NCBI RefSeq assembly: GCF_000178115.2
Contig: NC_014828.1
Span: 248,001 to 312,000 of the forward strand
Length of the DNA stretch: 64,000 nt
Origin: Ethanoligenens harbinense YUAN-3
Lineage (GTDB): Bacteria; Bacillota; Clostridia; Oscillospirales; Ethanoligenentaceae
Reading direction: 5' to 3'
Under the pieces are notes generated by a model that saw only the letters and a program-made list of their open reading frames with translations, searched no databases and was not told where the DNA came from. The position numbers were made by a program, and so were the translations under genes. This document shows, piece after piece, positions 26,642-37,700 of the stretch. Numbering within the stretch: the first letter of the stretch is position 1; each line of letters opens with the position of its first letter.

Positions 26642-27313
26642 TTATTTAAACTGGAACAGACCTTTTTGGTTTCCCCTTGTTCGAAAGGTTATAAACTGCT
26701 CTTTGTCATCTATTTGAAAATAAATATTTATTTTCAAAACCGATTCAAATGGAACACCGGGTTTCTCTCCAAAAGAGTGGCCGGGATAAATGATCGTTTT
26801 CGGCGGGAAAGAGTCACGGAGCCGCGACAGGCTTTCATAAAGCTCACCCGCGTCTGCTCCGTCGTCCGCACAGATGCCGCAGCCTTCGATAAAAACAGTG
26901 TCTCCGGTAAACAGGCGATTTTCAATTCCAAAGCACATGCTTCCGGCCGTATGCCCGGGCGTAAGCGTACATTTTACGTTGATCCCATGCAGATCCAGTT
27001 CTTGGCCGTCTTCCAGCTCGATCAAATTCGGGCACTGGAATTTATAATATGCCGTTTCCCGTTGAGACATATAAACGTCCGGATTATAAAGCTTTACCAG
27101 CTTTTCGACAAGGTTGGTATGGTCATAATGGCTGTGTGTCAACAGAATCGCCGACAAATTGGCGCCGCTTTGCTTGAGCTGCCGGCGGATCTTTGACAGA
27201 TCCCAGGCCGGATCGATCAAAACCGCCTCGCGGTTTTCTTCATTGACAATCAGATAGCAATAGTTTGCAATGTGATGGGATTTTACATAAAGCGGGCTGA
27301 CGGTCAAAGGCAT
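26642..27313 (-). CDS. metallo-beta-lactamase-fold hydrolase (PksB/BaeB-like)
   Basis: A zinc hydrolase of 223 residues of the glyoxalase II type. The metal-binding motif is THSHYDHTN, with further ligands in TPGHTAGS, FTGDTVF and the terminal YPGHS. Similar enzymes occur in trans-AT polyketide clusters (PksB, BaeB), where they are thought to remove stalled acyl groups from carrier proteins. That role, or product release in the absence of a thioesterase, is an inference here. AAAGGAG precedes the ATG at 27313; a GTG three codons earlier lies too close to the site. Confidence 0.82.
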   Translation of the reverse strand: MPLTVSPLYVKSHHIANYCYLIVNEENREAVLIDPAWDLSKIRRQLKQSGANLSAILLTHSHYDHTNLVEKLVKLYNPDVYMSQRETAYYKFQCPNLIELEDGQELDLHGINVKCTLTPGHTAGSMCFGIENRLFTGDTVFIEGCGICADDGADAGELYESLSRLRDSFPPKTIIYPGHSFGEKPGVPFESVLKINIYFQIDDKEQFITFRTRGNQKGLFQFK

Positions 27314-27340
27314 GTGCTCCACTCCTTTGGAAGTTGTTTT

Positions 27341-28102
27341 TCACCATCCAAGATTTTCTACAAAATCAAAGATCCTGGTCGTGCGTTCTTTCAAGTCGCC
27401 GGTGGCTTGATAGGGTTCTAGGCGCAGTTCGCCGCTGATGCTTCCATCGCGCAGATACAGCATCCTGCTGGCCCGCGCCGCGGCGTTTAAGTCATGTGTC
27501 ACCATAATGATGGACCGGCCCTCCGCATTAAGGCGCGAGAGGGTATCCAGAACGTCTTGCCCGACCGCGCCGTTCAGTGCTCCGGTGGGTTCGTCTGCAA
27601 AGATGATTTCGGGGTCGTTAATCAATGCTCTTGCGATCGCAACCATTTGCTGCTGTCCGCCGGAGACCTCCGACGGATAGCTTTTGCGTTTGTCCCACAA
27701 CTCGAACAGCTTGAGCAATTCTTCCGCCTTTTGCGCAACGGCCGCTTTGTCTTTGTTCACCGCATATCCGCAAAAGACAATATTCTCAAACAAGGTCAGA
27801 TCCGGAAGCAGGTTGATGCCCTGAAAAACGAATGAGATAGATTCCCTGTGTATTTTTGCAAGGCTTTTTTGTGATTCTTTTGTCATATCTTTGCCAAGCA
27901 GGTTGATATTACCCGCTGTGCAGTAGTCCATGACGCTCAGCAGGTAGAGCAGCGTCGATTTTCCAGAGCCGGAACGGCCCATGATGACGGTAAAATCGCC
28001 CTTGTAAATTTCCAGATCGAGATCTTTCAAAACATTGCCTTCGCTGGAGTTGTAAGCTTTGCAAAGGCCGTGTGTTTGTATAATCGCTTCGATTGAAATC
28101 AC
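27341..28102 (-). CDS. ABC transporter ATP-binding protein (MacB/LolD type)
   Basis: ATPase of 253 residues. Walker A is GRSGSGKST, the signature motif is VSGGQQQMVAIARAL (V replaces the usual L) and Walker B is IIFADEPTGALN. The DEPTGAL pattern and VMDYCTAG spacing put it with LolD/MacB-like ATPases that partner FtsX-type permeases. The partner is the large permease 14 bp upstream. The start is assigned to a GTG at 28102, but the AAAGAGG site is very close, so it is uncertain. The pair could export the cluster's product or give self-protection. Confidence 0.9.
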   Translation of the reverse strand: MISIEAIIQTHGLCKAYNSSEGNVLKDLDLEIYKGDFTVIMGRSGSGKSTLLYLLSVMDYCTAGNINLLGKDMTKESQKSLAKIHRESISFVFQGINLLPDLTLFENIVFCGYAVNKDKAAVAQKAEELLKLFELWDKRKSYPSEVSGGQQQMVAIARALINDPEIIFADEPTGALNGAVGQDVLDTLSRLNAEGRSIIMVTHDLNAAARASRMLYLRDGSISGELRLEPYQATGDLKERTTRIFDFVENLGW

Positions 28103-28116
28103 CCTCTTTATATTAT

Positions 28117-30432
28117 TTATTCATCAAACAGCTCTCTGGGCGAAACGGAAAACACCGACAAGCCGCTGAAGAAACCGGCCGCCAGAATGGAAGCTATGAT
28201 GGCGCCGGACAAAATAAGCGTGCCGGCTATGGAATTAAGAAACCCATCCACCCCGCCCAGGGCAAATGCGAATAGCTTTGCGGAAAAAAATGCGTTGAAC
28301 AGGAAGGCAAACACCAGACCCGCTGCCGACAAAACAGCGATCCGCGCCAGATTGCGGGCCATGATATAGCCGGAAGAAAAGCCCAGTGCCTTCATAATGC
28401 CGAAGTTTTTCCGCTGGTCGGTATTGGTAATGATCGTTATCATCACCACGTTGAGAAGGCTGAAAAAGAGGATTGCCACGATCAGAATGAGCGTGACGGG
28501 CGTCACGATATCCGAAACGGTGGAAACGGTATTGCTGATATCGGGTAGCGCGGCATTGACCGACACGCCGGGATATGTCTGTAGAATGGATTGCTTCACG
28601 CGGTCAAAGTCAGCGGTGTTTTTCAACCGGACGCAAATGGCGGTTTCGTTTGCAGGCACATCGTATTTGCTGAGTGTGTCATGCAGAATTTTAATGTTAT
28701 ACCCGTTGTTCAACAGTGTGATGTAGGAACCGACGATTTTCATATCGTGTTCCTGATTGTTGAACAGCAGGCTGATCCGGTCGCCCACATGCAGCCCGGT
28801 GTCCCGCAGAATATTGTTGCCGACCGCGACTTCGTCCACATGCTCCGGGTTATGCCCCGCCAAGATTGAAAACTGGAATTGTGAATTGAAATCGTTCATC
28901 ACCGTGATGCTCATGTTGGAGCTTTTGAGGTCATATTTTTGTTTGTTCAGGCCGACGTTCGCGCCGGTGATGATATCCCCGTAAATATAGCTCTTCACAT
29001 CACTGCTGTTTTGAATGGTTTGCAGAACCTCGTCTTTCCCGTCGGAGGAAAAAAGGTTGCCGGTGATGACCAAATCGGATTGCGGAGTGGAGAACCATTT
29101 TGAGGCGTTTTCATTGATTCTGGAAACCGAATAATTGATATTGAAAAATAAAAACGTCAGGTAAAAAGAAATGCAGAACACAATGACCAGCAACAGGGAA
29201 ACATGGCTGTATTTGAACATGTCGTTAATTGCCATCGCAAACGCCGACGAGGAGCTTTTGACAACGGTCAACTTGGAATCGACTGCTGCCGTGTTTGTAT
29301 TCCGGAAGGCCTCCGCCGGAATGATTTTGTTGACCGGTCGTGTGACCAATATGGTAAACACTGCAATAATCGCCGCCAGCGCCAGAAAACAAAGCGCCGT
29401 TACAAACACCGCGATGGCGCTGAATGTGTAATCGCCGATATAACGCAGAATGATATGAATCAGCGTGTTTGAAATGATGACGCTGACGCCGCAGCCGACC
29501 AGGACGGCGGCTGTGTTGACCAGCAGGAACGGAAGATAATAGATGCGCCTTACCTCGCGGTTGGTCCTGCCTAGGGATTTCAATACACCCAGCTGCTTGT
29601 ATTCTTTTTTTAGAATGCTTTTTAATATAAAAGCGATGGAAAACAAAACGGAAATCAGTATCAGGACGGAGGCCAGCAGGCCGACGCCGCCAACGATACT
29701 GCTCAGCATGGTGGCGGACTGAATAAGAGTGCCCTTATCAAGCAGGATGCCGCCCACCTGATTGTCAACGGTGCTGAGCAGGTGCTTTTTCGTTTTGGAA
29801 ACCGATGCCTTCGCCTGCACCGCGATCAGATTGACGGCCCGGAAGCTGCCTAATTGCGTCATGTCATCCCTGTTCAGATAAAAATAGTCGATGCCCAGCA
29901 AGGCGGAGGGCGTCAGCGCATTGTTGACGATTGCAGCCACTTTCAACTGAACGGAATGCCCCGGGTACAACTGGATCGTATCGTTCAATTTGACATGGTA
30001 TTGATCCGCAAACAGCTGTGAAATCCAGATATCCCCTTTTGGGGGTGCGGTGGTGCTGCCGTTTGCCTGCAGTACCTCCATCTGCCATGGCAGATCTTTT
30101 GTGTCCTGAAAGGAAAATGCGTAGAGATAGCCGGGGTCAATGCTGTTGCCGTTTACTGTCACGGCGTTTGAAACACGATATCCCTGATATTGCTTGTACG
30201 CCGATACATAATCGGTGTCGGTGCAACTGTCCAGGATGGTTTTTGCCTTTTGCGGGTCGGCGGTATTGAAAAAAAGATCCGCCGTCTGATGGCCGGAATA
30301 ATACTGACTGACATAGCCGTTGACACCGGAGATAAAGGTCAGGCACGTTGTAAAAATGGTGGAGGCGACGAAAACGATTGCGCCGATCATCACGAGTTTT
30401 ACTTTCAAACTTCGGGCTTTCATCAAATACAT
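28117..30432 (-). CDS. ABC transporter permease, FtsX/MacB-like
   Basis: A 771-residue membrane protein with an N-terminal helix (LVMIGAIVFVASTIFTTCLTF), a large extracytoplasmic domain, then three helices near residues 290-420, a second long outer domain and a final three-helix FtsX block. This duplicated layout is typical of efflux permeases for peptides and antibiotics in Bacillota. Its first ten bases overlap the end of the acyltransferase gene, so the transporter is translated with the biosynthetic genes. AAAGGAA precedes the ATG at 30432; the upstream extension of the frame runs inside the acyltransferase gene and is not supported. Confidence 0.88.
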   Translation of the reverse strand: MYLMKARSLKVKLVMIGAIVFVASTIFTTCLTFISGVNGYVSQYYSGHQTADLFFNTADPQKAKTILDSCTDTDYVSAYKQYQGYRVSNAVTVNGNSIDPGYLYAFSFQDTKDLPWQMEVLQANGSTTAPPKGDIWISQLFADQYHVKLNDTIQLYPGHSVQLKVAAIVNNALTPSALLGIDYFYLNRDDMTQLGSFRAVNLIAVQAKASVSKTKKHLLSTVDNQVGGILLDKGTLIQSATMLSSIVGGVGLLASVLILISVLFSIAFILKSILKKEYKQLGVLKSLGRTNREVRRIYYLPFLLVNTAAVLVGCGVSVIISNTLIHIILRYIGDYTFSAIAVFVTALCFLALAAIIAVFTILVTRPVNKIIPAEAFRNTNTAAVDSKLTVVKSSSSAFAMAINDMFKYSHVSLLLVIVFCISFYLTFLFFNINYSVSRINENASKWFSTPQSDLVITGNLFSSDGKDEVLQTIQNSSDVKSYIYGDIITGANVGLNKQKYDLKSSNMSITVMNDFNSQFQFSILAGHNPEHVDEVAVGNNILRDTGLHVGDRISLLFNNQEHDMKIVGSYITLLNNGYNIKILHDTLSKYDVPANETAICVRLKNTADFDRVKQSILQTYPGVSVNAALPDISNTVSTVSDIVTPVTLILIVAILFFSLLNVVMITIITNTDQRKNFGIMKALGFSSGYIMARNLARIAVLSAAGLVFAFLFNAFFSAKLFAFALGGVDGFLNSIAGTLILSGAIIASILAAGFFSGLSVFSVSPRELFDE

Positions 30433-31694
30433 TGCGATTCCTTTCCAAAAGCTGTCCGGGCGAGACCGCAATATCCCGCCTGGTTCAGAATGCCGCCGAG
30501 ACAGTACGTTTTTTCGTCCGGGGCTACCTTCTTGGTGTCCAGAATCTGCCGTATGTACGCCATTGCGTCGTTTGTCTGTGTTGGTGTTGGTGTTCCGCCG
30601 CACTTCTCGACTTCCAGGTCGATTTTGCAGATTTCTTCATAGGGCCGGACCACGCCCTCCCGATACGCTTCGTTGTCCCAGTTGGCATTCGGGGTGGAGA
30701 CGGCTGCTGCCAGGCAGCGGGTGATCAGATTTCCTTTTTCTTTCAGCAGGTGAGGCTTGCCGTTCAAAAAGCGGCGAAACTCTTCCCGGTCCTTTTGCTG
30801 TCCAAAGCAAAAGGTGTGGACATCCGGGTAAAACAGCTTGATGTCGTTCTGCCACACTGGTTTCGGGCCCATTTCGATCAGGACGTTGATGCCGTACCGA
30901 ACCAACAGCTCCAGGCTGTTTTGCCATAACACCGGAGAATAGAGCTGGCGGACCATCAGCCCGCGCACGCCGGCTGGGTCGACGCTTGGTTGTGCCGTCG
31001 TATTGAAAACAACCGGGTAAAGAAACGGATGGACCGGGCGGCCTTCTAGGTCGGCCGCAAAATCCTCTGCCACGCCGTTCATCAGCGTAGAATGCAGCGG
31101 CGCGCCGCCATAGATCGGATTGACCGTGCCGTGACGTTTGATTGCGAACTTTTCCAGTTGTTTCAGCGCCTCGGTTTCTCCGGAGACTGCCGTCTGCTGC
31201 GGCGTGTTGTAGCAGGAAACGGCGGCGTAGAAGCCGCTTTCTCTTATCTTCGCGCATTCGGCTTCAATGGTTTCGTACGGCACCTTATCGAGAATGGTCA
31301 TTCCGGTTTTGCCGTTGTCCGCGACTTGTTTGGCCAGCCTGCCCCGCAGAGCGGTCAGCGCAAGCGCATCGGAAAAATCAAGTACGCCGGCGCACACAAG
31401 CGCCGTGATCTCCCCCAGGCTGTGCCCGACGCAGAATTGGGGACGGATGCCGATATCCTGCATAAACGCGTTGTAGGTGGCGACGCCGTTGGTCAGAATG
31501 ATCGGGAACAGGTTTTCGAGGTCATTCAGCGCGGTAAGGCTTCCTTCGAAGCAGATTTTGCGGATGTCTTTTCCCAGCACACTGTTTGCCATGGAAAATG
31601 TTTCATCCGCTACCCTGTATTCTTCACACAGCTTTTTGGACATGCCGACAAACTGCACGCCCTGCCCGGGGAACACAAAAGCGATTTTTTCCAT
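30423..31694 (-). CDS. trans-acting malonyl acyltransferase with C-terminal extension
   Basis: Malonyl-CoA:ACP transacylase of the kind that serves AT-less polyketide modules. FPGQG opens the protein, GHSLGE carries the active serine (Ser92), and APLHSTLM holds the catalytic His. The FabD-like domain takes about the first 295 residues. About 125 further residues include two Cys-containing stretches (VEKCGGTPTPTQ, EKTYCLGGILNQAGYCG) with no recognised domain. None of the KS-containing proteins in the cluster has an AT domain, so this protein is expected to supply malonyl, and perhaps hydroxymalonyl, units. GGAGG precedes the ATG. It starts 29 bp after the giant synthase gene. Confidence 0.9.
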   Translation of the reverse strand: MEKIAFVFPGQGVQFVGMSKKLCEEYRVADETFSMANSVLGKDIRKICFEGSLTALNDLENLFPIILTNGVATYNAFMQDIGIRPQFCVGHSLGEITALVCAGVLDFSDALALTALRGRLAKQVADNGKTGMTILDKVPYETIEAECAKIRESGFYAAVSCYNTPQQTAVSGETEALKQLEKFAIKRHGTVNPIYGGAPLHSTLMNGVAEDFAADLEGRPVHPFLYPVVFNTTAQPSVDPAGVRGLMVRQLYSPVLWQNSLELLVRYGINVLIEMGPKPVWQNDIKLFYPDVHTFCFGQQKDREEFRRFLNGKPHLLKEKGNLITRCLAAAVSTPNANWDNEAYREGVVRPYEEICKIDLEVEKCGGTPTPTQTNDAMAYIRQILDTKKVAPDEKTYCLGGILNQAGYCGLARTAFGKESQCI

Positions 31695-31723
31695 ACATAT
31701 GCCTCCACACGACTGTGCACCCG

Positions 31724-34700
31724 TCAGAGTGCGGTTTCTTTCGTCAAAAGCTCGAGCGTTTTGCCCAACACGCCGACAAGCGAACGCAGTTTTTCGGGCG
31801 CCAGCCTGGACGATCGGATCTCCGCGGAGAGCTCGCGCGTTCCGCTGTTCTCATCAAACGCCAGGCACAGGTCATATTGCTCGGACAACGCGACGTTGCT
31901 GTTGAGCAGGGATTTGTTGTAGACGAGCGGGACAATTGCGTACTTGCCCTTGTCCACCCAATCGTCCGCGCGATTTGTGAACGGGCCTGTCTGCACGATT
32001 TTAACGGCCTGCTGGTCTTCCAGCAGCTCGGAGAAGCTGCTTTTGCCGGAAAAATCGATTTCAAACAGTTCCATTTGGTTGGTTCGGTTAATGACGCCGG
32101 GCAGGTGAAGTGTTTCCTGGGCAGTCATTCCCGCCAGCGCGTAGGCAAACGAGATGAAAACCAATGTGCCGATGGGTGTGCTGAAATGCCGGGCGGCGCG
32201 GGCCAGCGCGGCGTATTGCGACTCCCGGATGGCGATGTCGGCCTGACAGGGCTTCGCAACGTTTTTCGGAACGAACCAGTTCTCCGGCAGGCAGATGGGG
32301 GGATACCGTCGTTTGTGCCGCTGTGCTGACGTTTCCTGAATAAAGGCCGCGATCTGGCGAATGGTGGGCCTGTTAAATAGATCGACGACTTTGACGATTC
32401 CGGGGTACATGCGGTCGATTTCCTGATGCATCTGGATCAGGATGACGGAGTTTCCGACTGCTTCGAAAATATCGTCGGTGACGCTGACTTTCCCCGTGCC
32501 GACATACTGCGCGACGATTGCTTCCAGCTTTTGCTCGATCTCGGTGGATGGGCCCTCGTAGGAGGCGGTCTCCCGTCCGAATAGCCTGGGGTCGGGCAGT
32601 GCTTTCGTGTTCAGCTTTCCGTTATCGGTCAGGGGAATCTCGTTGACCTCCAGAATGCGGGCGGGCACCATGTAATCCGGCAGCCGTTCTTTCAGATACG
32701 CGCGCAGTTCGCTGATCAGGACAGCGTTTTTCAGCACGACATACGAGCATATTTGCTCAATCCCGTTTGTGTCTGTATACGGCACGGAAACGCACTTTGC
32801 AGTGTTGGGGTTTTGCTCCAGATTGGCGGTGATTTCGCCCAGCTCGATGCGATGGCCGCCGATCTCGATTTGGGAATCCTTTCTTCCAAGAAATTCCACA
32901 TACCCTTCCGGGCGGAAGATCCCGTAGTCCCCGGTTTTGTACAGCCGGCCCAATTTTGGATGGACGACGAAGGCGGCTTGCGTTTTCTGTTCGTCGTTGA
33001 TGTACGCTTCGGCCACACCCGCTCCGCCGATCATGATCTCCCCCGGGGTGCCGATAGGGCAGAGTTCCTCATCCAGCCCCATGATGTAAATGGTCTGGTT
33101 GGCGAGGGGCATGCCGTACGGAATGCTGCTCCATTCCGTCTTTACCGCGCGGATCGGGTAATAGATAGACCATATAGACGCCTCGGTTGCCCCGCCCAGG
33201 CTGATAATCTGCGCGTTCGGGCATGCTGTTTTGATCTGCCCGGCCAGGTGGAGCGGGATCCAATCGCCGCTCAACAGCACTAGCCGCAGGCTGGCTGCGT
33301 CCCACTGTCCCGCTCGAAAAGAGGGCGTCTCTTCCGTTTTTTGTTCAACCGTTTGTTCAGCCGGCCCGGACTCCAGCCGGTTCACCGTGATCGTTTCGAT
33401 CATTTCAGGCGCCGTGCCGTTTTCCGCCTTTTTCAAACCGACCTCCATGGTGTGAACCCAGACCTGGTTGCAGTTGAGATGGAAGTCCGCTTCTACTTTG
33501 CGGAACATCATATCGCCGATAGAACAGGTCCCAAGATGGATCAGCTCCGCCGTGTGCGTCAGTGTCGCCGCCAGAATACCGGCGTCCAGAATCGCATAGA
33601 AGTAACCTTTCCCTGCGTATTTCGGCATGTTGGCGCCCGCATTGTAAAGGAAGAAAACCGAAAACGCGGAGCTTTTGAAAATCTTCTTATTCGTGTAGTA
33701 ATGTGCCGCTTCCGTCAGGGTGGGATTTGGCTCCACCAGTTGCAGCGAATTGGCGACAGGGTTGTAATAATAAATGCCCTGTTCCAGATTTTCAACCCGT
33801 CCCGGCTTCACATGGAGATAAATGTCGATGGGGTAAAGCCCGCCCGCGCTCGCATAGTAATATTGATAGTGTCGGTCTTCCACATTCTGGTGCATCACGG
33901 AGAGAAACGCGCACAGCGTATCAAATGGCACCGGGCGCTCTGTATCATAATCGCGCACGCTTCTCCTGTTCGCAATGGAGGGCGGGTATTGGTAGCGATT
34001 CGGGAAAGTGACCGGCTTTCCGCCGCGCACCACCGTCCGATTGAGCTGCTCTTCCTTGAAGCGAAGGTTTGCTTCATAATTGTAAATAATATCTTCCGCA
34101 TATGGATTGACAAACATTTTGTTTTGCTGCGCAAAGATTTCGTCCGGGGGAAGGATGCTGTTGACCAGCACCCGGTGCTCGGTCAGTTCCTTGAGAAAAT
34201 GCGGGAAGGAGTCCGACTGCGCGCCGTAGAGCTGAGCCAGCTCCGCAAGCGTTGCGCCCGCTTGGGCCCTGAAATAAAACGCCGGCATCAATTTGGCCAT
34301 TTCGTCCGGGCAGACGTAATCGCCCGCCATGATATGCCCATCCCGTTCGGTCCAGTGGACGGCGGGGGACCAGTAGTACAGCTCGTTCTCCCGGGGCGCC
34401 ATGGCGGACGGCCGCGCCGCCGCCTGTACCATACGGGGCGGTTCCGCGCCGGTTTCGCGGTTCAACTGCCCGACGGCCAGCTCCATGATCGCCGGCACAG
34501 AGTTCCAAACGGTGATTTTTTCGCGCTCCACCAGTTCCAGCAGATGTGCGATATCCCGCTGGTCCGGAACGATGACCAGCGTCGCGCCCGCAGCAAACGC
34601 CCCGAACAGATCATAGACCGACAGGTCAAAGCACATGGAAGATATCCCCAATATACGATCCTGCCCACTGACTCCAAATTTCTCGTTGATGTCCAAAATC

Positions 34701-37700
34701 GTGTTGCAGGCCGCCTGGTTGCTGATTACGACGCCCTTTGGATTTCCCGTACTGCCGGACGTATGAATGACATAAGCGACATCCTCCGGCCTGCCGTCCA
34801 ACATTGCGGAGTCGTCCAGGCGTTCCAACTGCTCCTCTTCGTATGTATCCGGGACGAGGAGCAGCGAGCACCCGCAGTTGTCATACATATATTCACGTCT
34901 TTTCTGCGGATAATCCGGGTTGATCGGCACATAGGCGGCCCCTGCTTTCAAAACGCCCAAAATGTTGGCGACGCTTTCAATCCGTCGCGCCGTCAGCACG
35001 CCGACAAAGGCGCCGCGCGCAATTCCTTTGCTTTTCAAATACCGGGCAATACGGTTGCTCTTGCGGGACAGTTCGCCGTAGGAGACAGAGATCCCTTCGC
35101 ACATCACGGCGATTTGTTCCGCATGCAGAGCGGCCTGCCGTTCCATCAGTTCCGCCAGGGTGGTTTCCGTCATGGGCTTTTGGGTCTGGTTGTAGTCCAG
35201 AATCTGCCGGAATGCATCCTGATCGACGCCGATGCTGCCGGTGACGGGGCCTTCCAAAATCTGCGTAAGCATGCCGGTGTATTGGTCAAACATTTTTGCC
35301 ACGACATCCGGGTCAAACAGTTCTTCCACATAGTCCCAGGTGATCGTCAGCTGGTTGCCGGAATCTGAGACCTGGTTGTCGAGGTAGACCTGCGAGGTCT
35401 GGCTGACGCTCATTTCGATTTTGCCCAGTTTGCTGCGGTACGGCTCGGGATGGTCCATTTCGCCGAAAATCATGCTGGTGAACACGACCGGCATGATAGC
35501 CTTTCTCTCCAGGTTGTAGCGCTTGGCAATGTCGCGAATGAAGTCGACACCCTCATAGTGTCGGTGCTGCAGCGCGCTCATGATCGTCTTTTGCGTCTGC
35601 TGCGCGGTTTCCACCAGTGTGTGGCCGGGATTCAGACTGATATCGAGCAGCAAAACGGAAGTAAAGTCCCCGATGACGGCGTTGACATCCTCATGGAACG
35701 GATATCGATTGAATACGGTCAGGTTCAAGGCAAATCGGTTGGAGTTGCTCCAAAACGCCAGAACCTTTGCGTAAATGGAGCAGATCAGGGAAGACGGCGT
35801 TACGCTCTGGCTCGCGGCAAATTCCTTGATGCGCGACCAGTCCCGCTGGCCGAACACCTTGCTCAGTCGCCTGAAATGCGGCTGCTCCACCTCCGAGGGC
35901 GGCATTTTCAGCGGAAGAGCCGGTGAAAATGGGAAATCCTCCAGCTTTTCCAGCCAATACGCCCGGTCGCTCTGATAGGTTTTCGAATTTTGTTTAAAAT
36001 CTTCGAGCGCCAGCACATAATCGCGGAATGAGAAGAAAATCGGGTGCAGGTCGGTGTCCGGGTGCTCATAATACGCCATCAGCTCCCTGCTGATTACCTG
36101 GATACTCATGCCGTCCGCCATCAGCAGGTCGTACCCCACAAACATGGCGTTTTTCGCATTTTCCAGCCGGTAGATGCGCAGGTCAAACAGCGGCCATTTT
36201 CCAGGATCGAAAATGTAGTGCGACATCCGTGCGCGTTCATCCATCAGTCGCTGCTGCTTTTCTTCATCCGGAAGCCCGCGCAGGTCCACGACTTCAATCC
36301 TGTATTTTGGCACGTATTTCAGAATCTGCTGCATGCCGTTTTCGAGGATGACCATGCGCATCATCGGATGCCTGGCGATTAGCTTTTCCAGCGCGGCGTT
36401 CAGGCGGTCCGGCTCAAGTGCGTTTTCCATTTCGGCATACCCGTGCGTGGAGACGCCGCCCAGTTCGAATATTTTTTCGCGGCCCATCAGGTAGGCCGTC
36501 TGCACCTGCGTGAGCGGGAACGGTTCGTTGAGGTTGGCAAGATCGGGTGCGACGCTCCGGTAGGTTACCTCGTCCTCGGCGGCCTGCTCGGTATCCTGCA
36601 GCAGCGATGCCAGCTCGCTGATGTTTTCCTTGTCGATGAAGTCCTTAAAGGCAATCTTCTTGTTGAAAACCGTATGAATTTTATTGGCGATCTGAATGAT
36701 CTGAATGGAATTGACGCCCATGTCGAAGAAACTGGTGTGGATACCAACGGCCTCCAGATGCAGCGTTTCCTTGAAAATGCGGATCAGGCGTTCCTCCGTC
36801 TGGTTGGAAGCGCCGGTTTCCCGCACGGTTTGCTGTTCCGGTTCCACGGTTGCGGAGAGCTTCTTCACATCCACCTTGCCGTTGAATGTGAGCGGGAACG
36901 CCTCCAGGATGGAGATGGTGGTCGGCACCATATACCGGGGCAAATGCGCGGCGGCGTGCTGCTGCACGGCCTGCGCGGTCACGTCCCGGCCCGCCTTGAC
37001 AAACGCGCCGATCACATGGCTGCCGCCCTTGCCCTGTAGTACCACGGCTTTGGCGGCCTCCACGCCGGCCAGCCCCTCGATGCACTTTTCCACCTCGGAC
37101 AACTCGACGCGGTACCCGTTGATTTTGACCTGTGCATCCCGCCGGCCAAGGAACTCCACATAGCCCGCCGACGTAAGTATTCCAAAATCGCCCGTTTTGT
37201 AAAGCCTCCCGAGCTGGGGATGCGCAATAAAGGAAGCTGTGGTCTGGGCCTCGTTGTTCGCGTAGCCGTTTGCGACGCCGATGCCCCCGATGCAGATTTC
37301 GCCGGGCGTAGCAACCGGGCAGAGCCGGCCGTCGCCGCTGACGATATAAATCGTCTGATTGGCGAGGGGCATGCCGTATGGGATACTGCGCCAGCCGGCG
37401 TCAACCGCGTCGATGGGATAGTAGATGGACCAGATGGAGCCCTCCGTCGCTCCGCCCAGGCTGATCGTCTGCGCGTCGGGGGCGTGCCGCCGGATTCTGT
37501 CCGGCAGCTTCAGCGGAATCCAGTCACCGCTCAGCAGGACGAGACGCAGGCTGCTCAGCCGCGCGTCCGGATCGTTTTCGCAGAATTCCACAGCCAGGTT
37601 CATGATCGCCGGCACCGAATTCCAGATGGTAACGCGCTGCTGCGCGACCGTCTCAATTAGATGTCCGATGTCATGCTGATCCGGCACCATCACCAGTGCC

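Noticed and set aside
33341-35368. Plus-strand open frame of about 675 codons inside the giant synthase gene
   Set aside because: Composition is Arg/His-rich nonsense and it lies opposite well-conserved Ox and A domains; antisense artefact of biased codon use. The same holds for 41096-43204 and 44438-46318.
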